A DNA stretch of 64,000 bases from Adineta vaga (lineage: Eukaryota; Rotifera): positions 1,798,001 through 1,862,000 of the forward strand of contig CP075494.1 in NCBI GenBank assembly GCA_021613535.1, in the 5' to 3' direction. Below, piece by piece: positions 47,645-57,311 of this stretch (positions are counted from its first letter, which is position 1; every line of letters starts with the position of its first letter). The notes below the pieces were generated by a model that ran no database searches, was not told the origin of the DNA, and saw only the letters and a list, made by a program, of their open reading frames with translations. Made by a program: the position numbers and the translations under genes.

Positions 47645-48094
47645 TCATGTGGCTAGCCGATGCTGTTTGTCATAATTTGCCCGTTCAATCATATGCAATC
47701 GACGGTTCTCTATAGCATCATATACTATGTTTTGCCATTCTGATGTTGATTGCATATATCTATTCTTTAATAAAAATTTCTTTCGTTTAGTTTGTATTAT
47801 TGTACTCAAGTTTTCAATTTTGCTATGACTAGCAAGAATGGCATGATTAATGATATTATTCTTTAAAGTATTTAATTTATCAACTTCATATGTTAAAGAA
47901 TCACTAATTATAGTTGATTTCATAGTTTCATTCCATTTTTGTATATCTTTATCAATATTATTGATCATTTCATGAACTAAACTGGATGTTGCTTGTAATG
48001 ATGTTGATGAAAGACGTTTTTCTAACAAAGCAATATCTTCTTCAATCATCATTTGTTCTTTTGTTGCACGCCATATATGTGTTGCCAAAGTGAT
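47645..48094 (-). CDS. Coiled-coil protein of unknown function (partial or small)
   Basis: The minus-strand frame opens at a splice acceptor (TCAATTACAG, exon start 48094) and runs about 149 codons to 47645. The sequence is strongly helical and charged, with heptad-like leucines and isoleucines (EEDIALLEKRLSS, HEMINNIDKDIQKWNE, KLNTLKNNIINH, KIENLSTIIQTKRKKF). It ends SEWQNIVYDAIENRRLHMIE. The upstream splice donor at about 48160 would join a short exon beginning MSTQTRIT, but the phases do not match the long frame, so the true start is uncertain. The first in-frame ATG in the exon is at residue 13-14 (MMIEEDIAL). Family not recognised. It could be a complete small protein or the 3' exon of a larger gene. 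Confidence 0.45.
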   Translation of the reverse strand: MTLATHIWRATKEQMMIEEDIALLEKRLSSTSLQATSSLVHEMINNIDKDIQKWNETMKSTIISDSLTYEVDKLNTLKNNIINHAILASHSKIENLSTIIQTKRKKFLLKNRYMQSTSEWQNIVYDAIENRRLHMIERANYDKQHRLAT

Positions 48095-48266
48095 CTGTAA
48101 TTGATATAAATTGAAAAGACATTCAATTCAATAAATAATACAGTTTAATATATATTTACGTGATTCTTGTTTGGGTTGACATTGTAAAAATTTTGAATTA
48201 ATTGATGAATCAGTGTGAAGCTAGCACCACGAAGCTAGCACCGCGAAACTAAGAGTTTTGCGAAAA

Positions 48267-48350
48267 CGAATTCCCGTCGATAAAAAAGAGTCTATTCGAT
48301 GCAGAATTTGATTCTGAGTCGAATGGTGACATTTTTATTCACGGAAAAAC
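48267..48350 (+). repeat. Diverged third copy of the 48411-48731 hairpin arm
   Basis: GAATTCCCGTCGATAAAAAA through ATTCACGGAAAAACGAT aligns directly with 48445-48530 with scattered substitutions. Confidence 0.65.
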
Positions 48351-48410
48351 GATAGGAAAAAAGTTTTCTTCGATCTTTATTTGTCTTCTATATGTGTATA
48401 TGCGTCATTG

Positions 48411-48731
48411 TACGACATTCGGCACGCAATTTCTCTGCACAAAATGAACTCCCGTCCATGAAAAAGAGTCTGTTCGACGCAAAATTCGATTCTGCATCGA
48501 ATGACGGTACTTTCATTCACGGGAAAACGAATGAACAAATTTTATTCGAATTTTTCTTTTACATATGTAAGTATGAGAGGAAAATAAAAATCGAGGTAAG
48601 CTTCGTCCTGATCGTTTTCCCGTGAATGAAAGTACCGTCATTCGATGCAGAATCGAATTTTGCGTCGAACAGACTCTTTTTCATGGACGGGAATTCATTT
48701 TGTGCAGAGAAATTGCGTGCCGAATGTCGTA
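48411..48731. repeat. Near-perfect inverted repeat, 120-bp arms and 81-bp loop
   Basis: The left arm 48411-48530 (TACGACATTCGGCACGCAAT ... CACGGGAAAACGA) and the right arm 48612-48731 (TCGTTTTCCCGTG ... GCCGAATGTCGTA) are reverse complements. I count one mismatch (AACTCCCG versus AATTCCCG). The right arm ends exactly at the TA where the mariner element begins. Confidence 0.9.
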
Positions 48732-49972
48732 TTAGGTTGTCAACAAAGTTTTGGCGTTTTTTTCAAAAATTTTATTTTTGTTTTTTCACTTCAAAAGTAC
48801 AACTAGTTCTCAGATATATATTGACCATTACTATCTACCACTTGTCGCCAACGTTCTGGCAGAGACATGATCCCGCGCTCGTAGAAGTCTTGGGATTTTT
48901 CATCGAAGAACTTGACAAGCTCCATTTTGACACCGCTTTCGTCTTTGAACTTTTTATCACGTAAATCATTCGAAAGAGAACGAAACAAATGGTAGTCTGT
49001 TGGAGCCAAGTCCGGAGAATAAGGTGGATGAGGAACCGTAATACAGCCAAGCTTCAATAATTTTTCACGAGTCGACTTTGCAATGTGTGGTCTTGCGTTA
49101 TCATGTAAAAAATAAACTCGATCCTGCTTTCCTTTGAGTTTCTCTGCAACCCGATCCAATTGTTGACAGTACAGATCAGCAGTGATGGTGTAACCATTTG
49201 GTAGAACTTACCAGTGGATAACTCCTTTGATACCCCACCAGACGCTCAGCATCAATTTCTTGGGATGGAGATCAGCCTTCGGTGTTGCTACGCCGGTTTG
49301 ACCAGCGCTCAGCCACTGACGTCGACGCGTGTAGTTAACATACAACACCCACTTCTCATCACCAGTAATCAGATTGGATAACCATTGGTAGTTGCGGTGA
49401 GATGTGATTAAATCCATACATGCATCAACTCTCTGTTGCAGCTGATGTGCCGATAATTCATGAGGTATCCATACCCCATATTTCCAGGTCTTGCCTAATT
49501 CGTTCAGATGTTTTTCCACCGTAGTATGAGAGCACCCGACCTGCTCTGCTAAACACCGTAAAGTCAGTCGAGGATCTTCTTCGATAAGCTGCTTTAAAAA
49601 GTCCACATCCACTTCCATTGGTCTACCAGATCGAGGTAAGTCGTCGAGTTCTAAATCGCCATTCTTGAAATGATTGAACCAACGTTGCGCGGTACGAGTG
49701 GAGACTAGACCCTGACCCATCGTGCCGCATATGTTGCTGGCTGCTTCCGTTGCTTTGTGCCCCAAACGAAATTCATGAAGTAAAAGCACCCGAATCTCTC
49801 AATGAGAAAGATTTATTTCTGATTCGACATCAACGTCCATATCGATGATTTTTTTATCATTCGAAAGACGTTCATGTCCTATATATATACACTTAGTATG
49901 GAAACTTCTAGAACTTTCTAGGTTATTCTACAAGATTTTAGAAAAAACGACAAAACTTTGTTGACAACCCAA
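48732..49972 (-). mobile_element. mariner element, TA-flanked
   Basis: TIRs TTAGGTTGTCAACAAAGTTT (left) and the inverted AAACTTTGTTGACAACCCAA (right) bound 1241 bp, with TA at 48730-48731 and 49973-49974. The ends and length are those of a canonical mariner. It encodes a minus-strand transposase. Confidence 0.9.
48803..49840 (-). pseudogene. mariner transposase (DD34D) with two nonsense codons
   Basis: One minus-strand frame from the ATG at 49840 to 48803 encodes a full-length mariner transposase of about 345 residues. The N-terminal helix-turn-helix region includes EFRLGHKATEAASNICGTMG and TAQRWFNHFKNG, followed by DLPRSGRP. The linker signature is WIPHEL. The three catalytic Asp are present in TGDEKWVLYVN, FLHDNARPH and YSPDLAPTDYHLFRSL, as expected for DD34D. 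The frame is broken only by TGA at 49799-49801, after the first 13 codons, and by TAA at 49208-49210, after GVIHW. There are no frameshifts, so inactivation is recent or the element has very few mutations. Confidence 0.9.
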
Positions 49973-50029
49973 TAGATAAGCCATCTGATGAGATTCTTTA
50001 GTAGGAATCGAAAATAGTCATGGCAGCGG

Positions 50030-50048
50030 ACTCACACCCACACCCACG
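50030..50048. repeat. Telomere-like half element
   Basis: CTCACACCCACACCCACG without the CTCAAGAT end; short and degenerate. Confidence 0.4.
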
Positions 50049-50229
50049 ACTATCAAAAATACAGAGATATAAGCTATTCGTTTTTATTAATTAATTTCTT
50101 AGAGATGCATTGAGTCAAAGATATCTATATAGAAACGATTTATCCTTATTAAAATACGGCATGCGTGTTTTTAGGATTATACTTGGATACTAAAATAATT
50201 GTATCAAACCTCAAAAGTTGTTTATTATG

Positions 50230-51255
50230 TTAATTTCTTTGAAATAATGAGTACAATTCTGTACTCTTCAAAACAGTGTCATTTTTCGATCCACCAATAA
50301 CTAACACTTTTCCATTCGTTAATACGGATGCAGTGTGTCTTTTTCGTATATCATTCATACTATTAGTAATTGTCCAAATCGCTGTTGATGGATCATACAA
50401 CTCAGCACTATTTAGATCACCATCATAATTAGTTCCACCAGTAACTAACACTTTTCCATTTATTAATACGGATGCTGTGTGGTCTGCCCGTGCATTATTC
50501 ATATCACCAGTAGTTGTCCAAAGACCTGTTGATGGATCATACAACTCAGCACTTTTTAGAACACCACGACCGTATCCAGCAGTGACTAATACTTTTCCAT
50601 TTGTTAGCACGGATGCTGTATGCTGATATCGTACATAATTCATACTACCAGTTGTTGTCCAAAGGCCTGTTGATAAATCATACAACTCAGCACTGCTTAA
50701 AGCACTACCACGACCATTATTTCCGCCAGTAATTAGTACTTTTCCATTTGTTAATACGGATGCTGTATGATCAAATCGTGCATCAGTCATGTTATTAGTG
50801 GTTGCCCAAGTCCCTGTTAATGGATTATACAACTCAACACTGTTCAGAGAAATATTCTGATTATGTCCAGCGCTAACTAATACTTTTCCATTTGTTAACA
50901 CGGATGCTGTGTGCCCGTATCGTTCATATTTCATACTACCAGTTGTTGTCCAAGTCTCTGTTGATGGATCATACAATTCAGTATTGTTTAAATAACGAGT
51001 ATTATCTCCACCAATAACTAATACTTTCCCATTTGTTAATACGGATGCTACATGCCTCCAGCGTTGATATTTCATACTAGCAGTTGTTGTCCAACGGCCT
51101 GTTGATGGATCATACAACTCAGCAGTGCTTAAATATGAACCAGGATTGCCAGCAAAGCCACCAGTAACTAGTACTTTTCCATTTGTTAACACGGATGCTG
51201 TATGATAATGTCGTATATTTATCATGCTACTCGCATTAGTCCAACCTAAATAGAA
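50230..51255 (-). CDS. Kelch-repeat beta-propeller protein, 5' exon(s) not found
   Basis: The minus-strand frame is composed of seven kelch units of about 46-49 residues: RHYHTASVLTNGKVLVTGGF, then STAELYDPSTGRWTTTASM, and so on. Each has the HTASVLTNGKVLV-GG core and the AELYDPST-xWTTT second half. Seven units would close one beta-propeller. The units are very similar at the DNA level, implying recent expansion or homogenisation. Sequence style (TNGKVLVTGG) matches bacterial kelch/galactose-oxidase-type propellers found in bdelloids. The frame begins at what looks like a splice acceptor (TTTCTATTTAG, exon start about 51255). A signal or leader exon is therefore expected upstream on the minus strand, but I could not identify it. 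Binding partner unknown. Confidence 0.8.
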   Translation of the reverse strand, partial: FYLGWTNASSMINIRHYHTASVLTNGKVLVTGGFAGNPGSYLSTAELYDPSTGRWTTTASMKYQRWRHVASVLTNGKVLVIGGDNTRYLNNTELYDPSTETWTTTGSMKYERYGHTASVLTNGKVLVSAGHNQNISLNSVELYNPLTGTWATTNNMTDARFDHTASVLTNGKVLITGGNNGRGSALSSAELYDLSTGLWTTTGSMNYVRYQHTASVLTNGKVLVTAGYGRGVLKSAELYDPSTGLWTTTGDMNNARADHTASVLINGKVLVTGGTNYDGDLNSAELYDPSTAIWTITNSMNDIRKRHTASVLTNGKVLVIGGSKNDTVLKSTELYSLFQRN

Positions 51256-51699
51256 ACATTTGAATGTATTCATTCTAGGAAAAATATATCTGGATGAACT
51301 CCCAAGATTCTCTGATCATGTATGAAATATTTTAGATCTTGTAAAAAGTGTTACAATTCTTTCAAGAAGTTGTTCATGAGGAGGTACGACAGTAAGCCTT
51401 AAACTTTTTCCTAAAGAATCGCACGCGTGAATAAAGAATAAATTAGATTTGCGTTTTCTATCTGTTGTTACAGGATTTATACAAACTAATGCACTTTCGA
51501 TTATATACAGTGGCTTTCTTTAATAGTTTTAAATTACCATAAAATCTATCTCAATCGTCCAAGTCTTAAAAAAGCAATCAAAATTCTTTCGAAGTATCTT
51601 AAGGGCCCCCTCACCCTATGGTATACATTTTTGGATTTTGGTTGCTCTGGCTGTTTTGAACCTTCAGATTATACAGTGCTGCTGAATTTTTTATCAGAT

Positions 51700-52135
51700 A
51701 TTTACCATATGTCGGGCATCTTGCACTATAAATTTCAGCCCTTCCTATTCAGTCTAGCTTGAGATACAGTGGCAACAGATAACCTCACTGTATTTGCCAA
51801 ATTTCTCCGTCGTTCGGAATGTTGAAGAATTCGGACTGGTCTCAAAATGTAGCCCTGAGCTTGCGCTACAATCCTACAGACTCCAATCTTTCTCGTCATG
51901 TTCTTTTTTATTTCAACTCAATCCCATCTAATAAAAAAAATAGTCAACGGTAGTAAAAAACGAGTTATTTTCTCAGTTTTTACTAGATAGAATTGAGTTG
52001 AAATAAAAAAGAACATGACGAGAAAGATTGGAGTCTGTAGGATTGTGCTTCAGCCGACCTGAACTCAACATATGACGATGGAATCTGTTGCCATATCTCA
52101 AAACTGAATAGGAATGAAAAAGCTATATCTGATAA
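51700..52135. repeat. Foldback repeat, arms about 200 bp, partly diverged
   Basis: The inner arms are nearly exact: TCCTACAGACTCCAATCTTT through CATGTTCTTTTTTATTTCAA (about 51871-51920) pairs with TTGAAATAAAAAAGAACATG through AAAGATTGGAGTCTGTAGGA (about 51995-52044). The outer arms pair imperfectly (CTTCCTATTCAGTC... with ...AAAACTGAATAGGAATG; TATCAGATAT with ATATCTGATA). Confidence 0.8.
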
Positions 52136-52283
52136 ATAAATAAGCTATAAAAATAAACATTTCGCTAATATAGAAATAAAAATCAAAATCAATAAGAGAC
52201 TTTATGAGTTGTCTAGTTATAATTATAATATAGACGGACATTCAACAGTCATATATGACTTATAAAATAAATAGATATTAATA

Positions 52284-53068
52284 CTAGGAATAGATTTAGA
52301 TATACATATACATAGGTACCCATGTTAGTTTTAGGAATAGATAGGAATATATTTAGATTTGGATTTGGATGTTTTCATACATTTAACTTTTAACTACATA
52401 TATTAATCTAACTGTGATGATATGCTTAACTATAATTATAAAACAAATGAATACTTGAATGAAAGGGTTCATTTAGAAAATAAAGGTATAAGTTTTTGTA
52501 CTTTTACATAAAAAAGAAAACAGAAAATTTTTATATCGTTTATAATTTTATCAATGACCCATATTTCATGTACAGCTTTCTACAAAAACAAAATAAAAAG
52601 CTTCTATATCATTCATACATTTATAAATGACCATTTTTTCCGCTCGTCTAGTATAGATAAGGAAAAACCTAAACTAGCAAATAATGAAACACAAATAGAC
52701 AGCTTGTGATACATTTTATACTTTTTGGAGCGCTATTCAATGCTTTACGTGGTGACTACATGCGCTCTACCAAAGTGAAGTGATAAACACATATGTGCTG
52801 AAGAGCGTCAATGACTCAATTTTCAAGAGGAGACATATCTGAAAAATAGAATTCGTCAATAACTAGCATTTTTTGCTCTACCTCAAGATAATTCGAATGG
52901 AATCTCTTTATTTTTTGACATTCTTGGTCGTTGATAATCAGCTGTGCTAGCTCTAACTTCTAGGGTCTCATTCAACGTGGTTGTCTCCTCATATAATCTA
53001 AACCTAAATCTATTCCTACAACTAACATGGGTAGGTATGTATATGTATATCTAAATCTATTCCTATCT
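52284..53068. repeat. Foldback repeat with about 65-bp arms
   Basis: TAGGAATAGATTTAGATATA followed by CATATACATAGGTACCCATG (52284-52330) is matched inverted by CATGGGTAGGTATGTATATG followed by TATATCTAAATCTATTCCTA (about 53026-53067). The spacer is AT-rich with no coding sequence. Confidence 0.7.
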
Positions 53069-53758
53069 AGTTCTATAGATGTATAGGAATATAGAGATTT
53101 CTGCATTTATATTATAAGTCGAATTAGGCAGCTACTCGGTTGATAAATGCGAAAAAAAAGAACTTGCTCTCGCTTTCATAGGATGTCTGGAGATAGTCGA
53201 GTAAAACAATATATTTTGTTTTTCTATCTTAATATCGTGACAATAAAAGAAAACATATTTTAGATCCGATAACAGTGATAAGAACAAGAGAAGAGAATGG
53301 TTGATTTATGATAAATAAAGTAGATAGTTTTTTTGGTCTGACGTAGAATGAAATGTGAAGTTTGATAATCGAAGTTCTAAGTGGAACCTAAGTAGAGCGA
53401 TGTCATCAATTGTTTTGCAAAGCGAATTTTTCCTTTAGAAAACAGCTTTGTAATGAAAAAGCTCTTTGCACATTTAAAAGTTCGCTGTGTCTTTATGTCG
53501 TGTTCGATCTACATACAACAGATTCGACATTTAAAACTGATGGATATCGCCCATGAGACAAGACTAGACTTTTTATCGAATAATTACAATTCGATTTTTA
53601 TGTGTGACACTTTATCTAGTTTTTTCATAGTTTATGGCTGTTTTGTTGGACCAGAGCAACATTTGTTGCATATGTGAGTGATTTGTGAGCGGTGAAAAGT
53701 ATCTCTGGGGAAGATTTGAGTTCTGCAAAAATCTGTCGATCACTGTTTGTTCTCTTAC

Positions 53759-54196
53759 TTGTTATTGGTGGGCAGGTTCGCTGATCAAGCATTGACGCAG
53801 GATAACAAATAGGAAGATCATGACATCGAGGATGGCGAACACAGATAGTAGCAGGCTGATCGCATGCATTGGTTGAAGAGTTGCATGGCACAAGCCGCGA
53901 ACAAGTTACCCAGAGGAAGCCACAGATACCAGTATTATCAGCACCTACCATATGAAAACAGCCACAGGCATGATTCGTTGAGCATCGATCATATTGGGGA
54001 ATCTCATGACATGTTTGCGATTTCACTTGAACTATCAATGAAAGAAATCAATAGCTGAACATCTAAGACGAAACGAGAAGCAAACCTGTGACGCTAAAAT
54101 AGAAGAACACTGAGTATTAGAAGATTGAAAGGTAAAAATCATTGTCATTTACCTTAGAAGAATAAAAATGAAATAACGAATCATTACTCTAATCAT
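53759..54196 (-). CDS. Secreted Cys-rich protein, N-terminal exons (3' end missing)
   Basis: Minus-strand model: exon 1 is 54196-54153 (MIRVMIRYFIFILL, a signal peptide). Exon 2 is only 8 nt, 54093-54086 (CGTCACAG). Exon 3 is 54031-53759. All junctions are gt-ag and phases agree, giving a leader ending SVTVQVKSQ. The mature region has regularly spaced Cys: TCHEIPQYDRCSTNHACGCF, GICGFLWVTCSRLVPCNSST, then RHPRCHDLPICYP and TCPPIT. A donor (GTAAGAG at 53758) follows, but no downstream exon is recognisable. The copy is truncated or the rest is unrecognised. A Cys-rich extracellular domain of unknown binding function; I do not know the family. Confidence 0.6.
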
Positions 54197-54521
54197 GGCT
54201 TGTATTGAAATGAGGCAGTATCGTAAGGATGCTTCTTTTTTATGTCTGGTATTCAGATGGCATTGTAAGCTGCATTTCTCCAAATCGAAAACAGCACAGT
54301 CTAATGCTTTGATAATTGGAAACTCGATATTGGTCTTATTGTTTTTAACGTACGTATATCAGTCCGCGAGAAATATAATTTTCACGGAATAAAACAGACA
54401 AATGAGCACGTGATGCGCGCAAGACTAAAGCTTTTTTTATTATCGTTCTAAAATAGAGTTTTCTGTTACCTTAATTCTTAAATCGTCAAATTAACGGTAG
54501 ATGAAAGATTCGCGTCACCGC

Positions 54522-54608
54522 ATCTTGAGAGTGTGTATGTGTATGTGTGGGTGTGACGGTGAGGCTCTTTTGTTGAGTGACACCCACACCCACACCCGCC
54601 CTCAAGAT
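54522..54608. repeat. Telomere-like hairpin element with intact ends
   Basis: ATCTTGAGAGTGTGTATGTG at the left, CACCCACACCCACACCCGCC followed by CTCAAGAT at the right, 87 bp in total. The extreme 8 bp (ATCTTGAG/CTCAAGAT) are a perfect inverted match. Confidence 0.85.
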
Positions 54609-56231
54609 GGGTTGTGATCGTTGGATTATTAATCTTAAGAATGTCATTGTTCCTAAACGAAATTTTATGTCATTTCTATGGGAGCGTACAGATATCAAAG
54701 CTAAAAAGTCGAAAATATATATTCCGTTCAACTATCATCTACATATGCCAATTAGTCCGCTCGATAATTCTCTTCCTCTAACCAATAATTCTTCATCGCA
54801 AACAGAGAATCACGATAATCTAACTTATTCACATGATGATTGATATAAACTTAATATTTACAATGTTTAAAAATAGGTTTCTATCGTGACTGGTCAATTC
54901 GTCGCAGAATAAATTAGCTGTAACAAGATTAACAAAATATGCAGATAGAGGGGGAGAGATAAACCTCTCATGAAAATGATTATGTTTGTAAAAAATAAAC
55001 AACTAGCGGGCATACCTGCTGCAAATTAAGATATACTCACATGATAAAACATCGCAAGTTGACAAATGATAGGAAATGTAGTTGTGAATATTCCTAACAC
55101 TGAAACTGTGTCAGATTCCTTCTTTGGATTTAGTTCTACAGAAGTATTTATTAAGATTTTTGACTAATCTGGATTTATTCTCAGAATCACACCCTCACAT
55201 CCACTCACCCTTCAGGTCTGCTGTAAATCTCATTCACACCTTTATCTTACACCCTTACTCTAAGAAAACTGGAATTCTAGAAGACTATTTTGGGTTTTGT
55301 ACCAGTGTACTGAATCTGAATAGCTTCAACAGATCATCGTTTTATTCTTTTTGAGTTTAGTAAACCATCCAGGTCGAAGCGGGTACATCGGATCTTGTCG
55401 GTTCACATGACACATAATCCCTGATCAATCCGATCAATAACCGGTGATAGGAACGTGTCGGATTCTACAAAGATGTAGAAGTTCCGTTGATCGGATTTTC
55501 TTTGTATCGTATGAAACAGATCCGACCGGATCAGCTGCTGGTGCACATCGGAACTAATCAGAAACTCGTGGATATATATAATTGAACTGATTAGCATACT
55601 GTCAAAGAGATAAAATGGTCTGATGTGATTGAAATTTTATTCCGATACATTTTTTGGAACAAAGTTAAATCTAATGATTAACACGTTGATATCTCAATCA
55701 TGTATGTCAAGAATTACTAAATAGAAGTAAGTATGCAAATAGTTGCTGCTTATCGAAATAAATATAGCTTTAACAACTTTCATACAACAAAAAACCTTTC
55801 AAAATATATTTGACTTTTGAGTAATGATAAAAAATAAGCAAATTGGTTTTTTGTTGTGATAATCTTACAAAATTTCTGATAACTGAAATGAACTTCCTAT
55901 TGCTTTATGTAGATAAAGACCACTGTATACTCTATTGAACATTGGACTATGATCACAATAACAAACTGATAAATATAAATGATGGATTTCTTGTTGGTTG
56001 CTAGAAATTGATGGCGGTTGACTAGTCTTAATAATGCATTAAAACTTATTAAGCGCTCATAAAAACAAAGATGAAATTCATCGTTAATCTTAAACAATGA
56101 TATTTAAAATCAAATGAGAAACTTCCTTTTTCGATCAGTTTCGAAGAAATTTCCAATGAGTTGTTATTTAAATATTTGATAATGCTATGATATCTTATGA
56201 CGAGTTGCTTGTGGACACCTATTGTAATTGT
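54609..56231. other. Spacer with unassigned frame and GC-richer repeat
   Basis: The frame following the hairpin (54609-54843) reads LKNVIVPKRNFMSFLWERTD and ends in a Ser/Asn-rich tail; it could be an orphan terminal exon. At about 55375-55565 there is a GC-richer block with GATCGGAT/ATCCGATC palindromic bits, similar in style to 21255-21505. Weak CACCC-type repeats occur at about 55187-55217. Confidence 0.4.
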
Positions 56232-56282
56232 GTTGAGGGTGTGGGTAATACACTTCTCTTCAACTACACCCACACCCATCTT
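56232..56282. repeat. Telomere-like hairpin element
   Basis: GTTGAGGGTGTGGGTAATAC at the left and CTACACCCACACCCATCT at the right, short loop. Both ends differ slightly from the consensus. Confidence 0.7.
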
Positions 56283-56289
56283 TACTTTT

Positions 56290-57311
56290 TTAAATATATT
56301 AAAATTAATAAATGAAAATGTTTATCGTATTTCTATGAAAACATACGCTTGTATTCATTCAATAAATATTCTTAATATATTATTAACAATGGAAAAAGAA
56401 CGAATAATTTTAAATACATCATCTTTATCATTTTTCTCAATAGTTCATAATTGTTCAGGAATATTAGAACATTATCTTATTGAATATCTTCAACAAATTC
56501 ATATTGAAAATCAAATGGAAAAGATTTTAAAAGAAAAATATTTTATTTCAATTAAAATTATATAAATATTCCAATTTACATTATTCTGTTAATAATGCAA
56601 TAGAAATACTGATAGAAGATCATTACTCATTATTTTTCGAGAAATTTATTATTTATTTCTGTAATAATTTATGTTTAGAATTGATATTTGATGATTATGT
56701 AGATATACTTTAGGATCTTTCAAAATCTAATATCTATTGATAAGGAGAGATTTATAGATGCACTTTGTAAAGGTAGTCAAAAAACAAGCAATATATTATA
56801 TTTAGGTTTATGTTCTTCTTTTAGTGAACTTACAGATGAATTTGTTAAAATATTGATAAATGTTATGGAGAAGAAAATAAAACTGATAGACAAGCATTTG
56901 AATTTTATTTTAGTAAAATCAAAACAATATCAAATGAAAATGTTATAGAAGATTTATTCAAAGAATTTCGATTAATTTTTTTATTTAAAATCGATATTTT
57001 CTATTCGAATTTTAGAATTCTTTGTTTGTTTTGTAGAACAAGATTTCATTTCTATGTTAGAAGTTATAGATCATTTATTGATTGTAACTAATTATAAATT
57101 CGATGAATATGATAAAACAATATTTAATAATGAAAATGATCCTTTCTTTTGCATTATGAATATCAGAAATTTTAGTTTCCCTAGAGATTGTAATGATGAA
57201 ATTCAATTTTTATCTATGGAAGATATTTCATTAAAGAAGTTCATCATTTATTATTATAATCAAATCTTACATCTGCACTTATCATTTGAATATTATCTGT
57301 GTTTTTTTTAA
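56290..57311 (+). pseudogene. Degenerate coding-like region, family unknown
   Basis: Several plus-strand frames in succession have the composition of a helical protein: FSIVHNCSGILEHYLIEYLQ (56290-56565), FQNLISIDKERFIDALCKGS and SSFSELTDEFVKILINVMEK (about 56700-56880), then a frame at 57054-57311 with FISMLEVIDHLLIVTNYKFD. Stops and frame changes separate them. I read it as a decayed gene of armadillo- or HEAT-like helical character, but the family is not identified. Confidence 0.35.

Larger units (their letters stand above)
51274..53758. other. Repeat-rich non-coding stretch
   Basis: Contains two foldback repeats (51700-52135 and 52284-53068). The frame at 53453-53677 has no recognisable features and overlaps the 3' side of the next gene. 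Confidence 0.5.

Noticed and set aside
53453-53677. Plus-strand 74-codon frame
   Set aside because: Antisense to the 3' side of the Cys-rich secreted gene region; no recognisable features.
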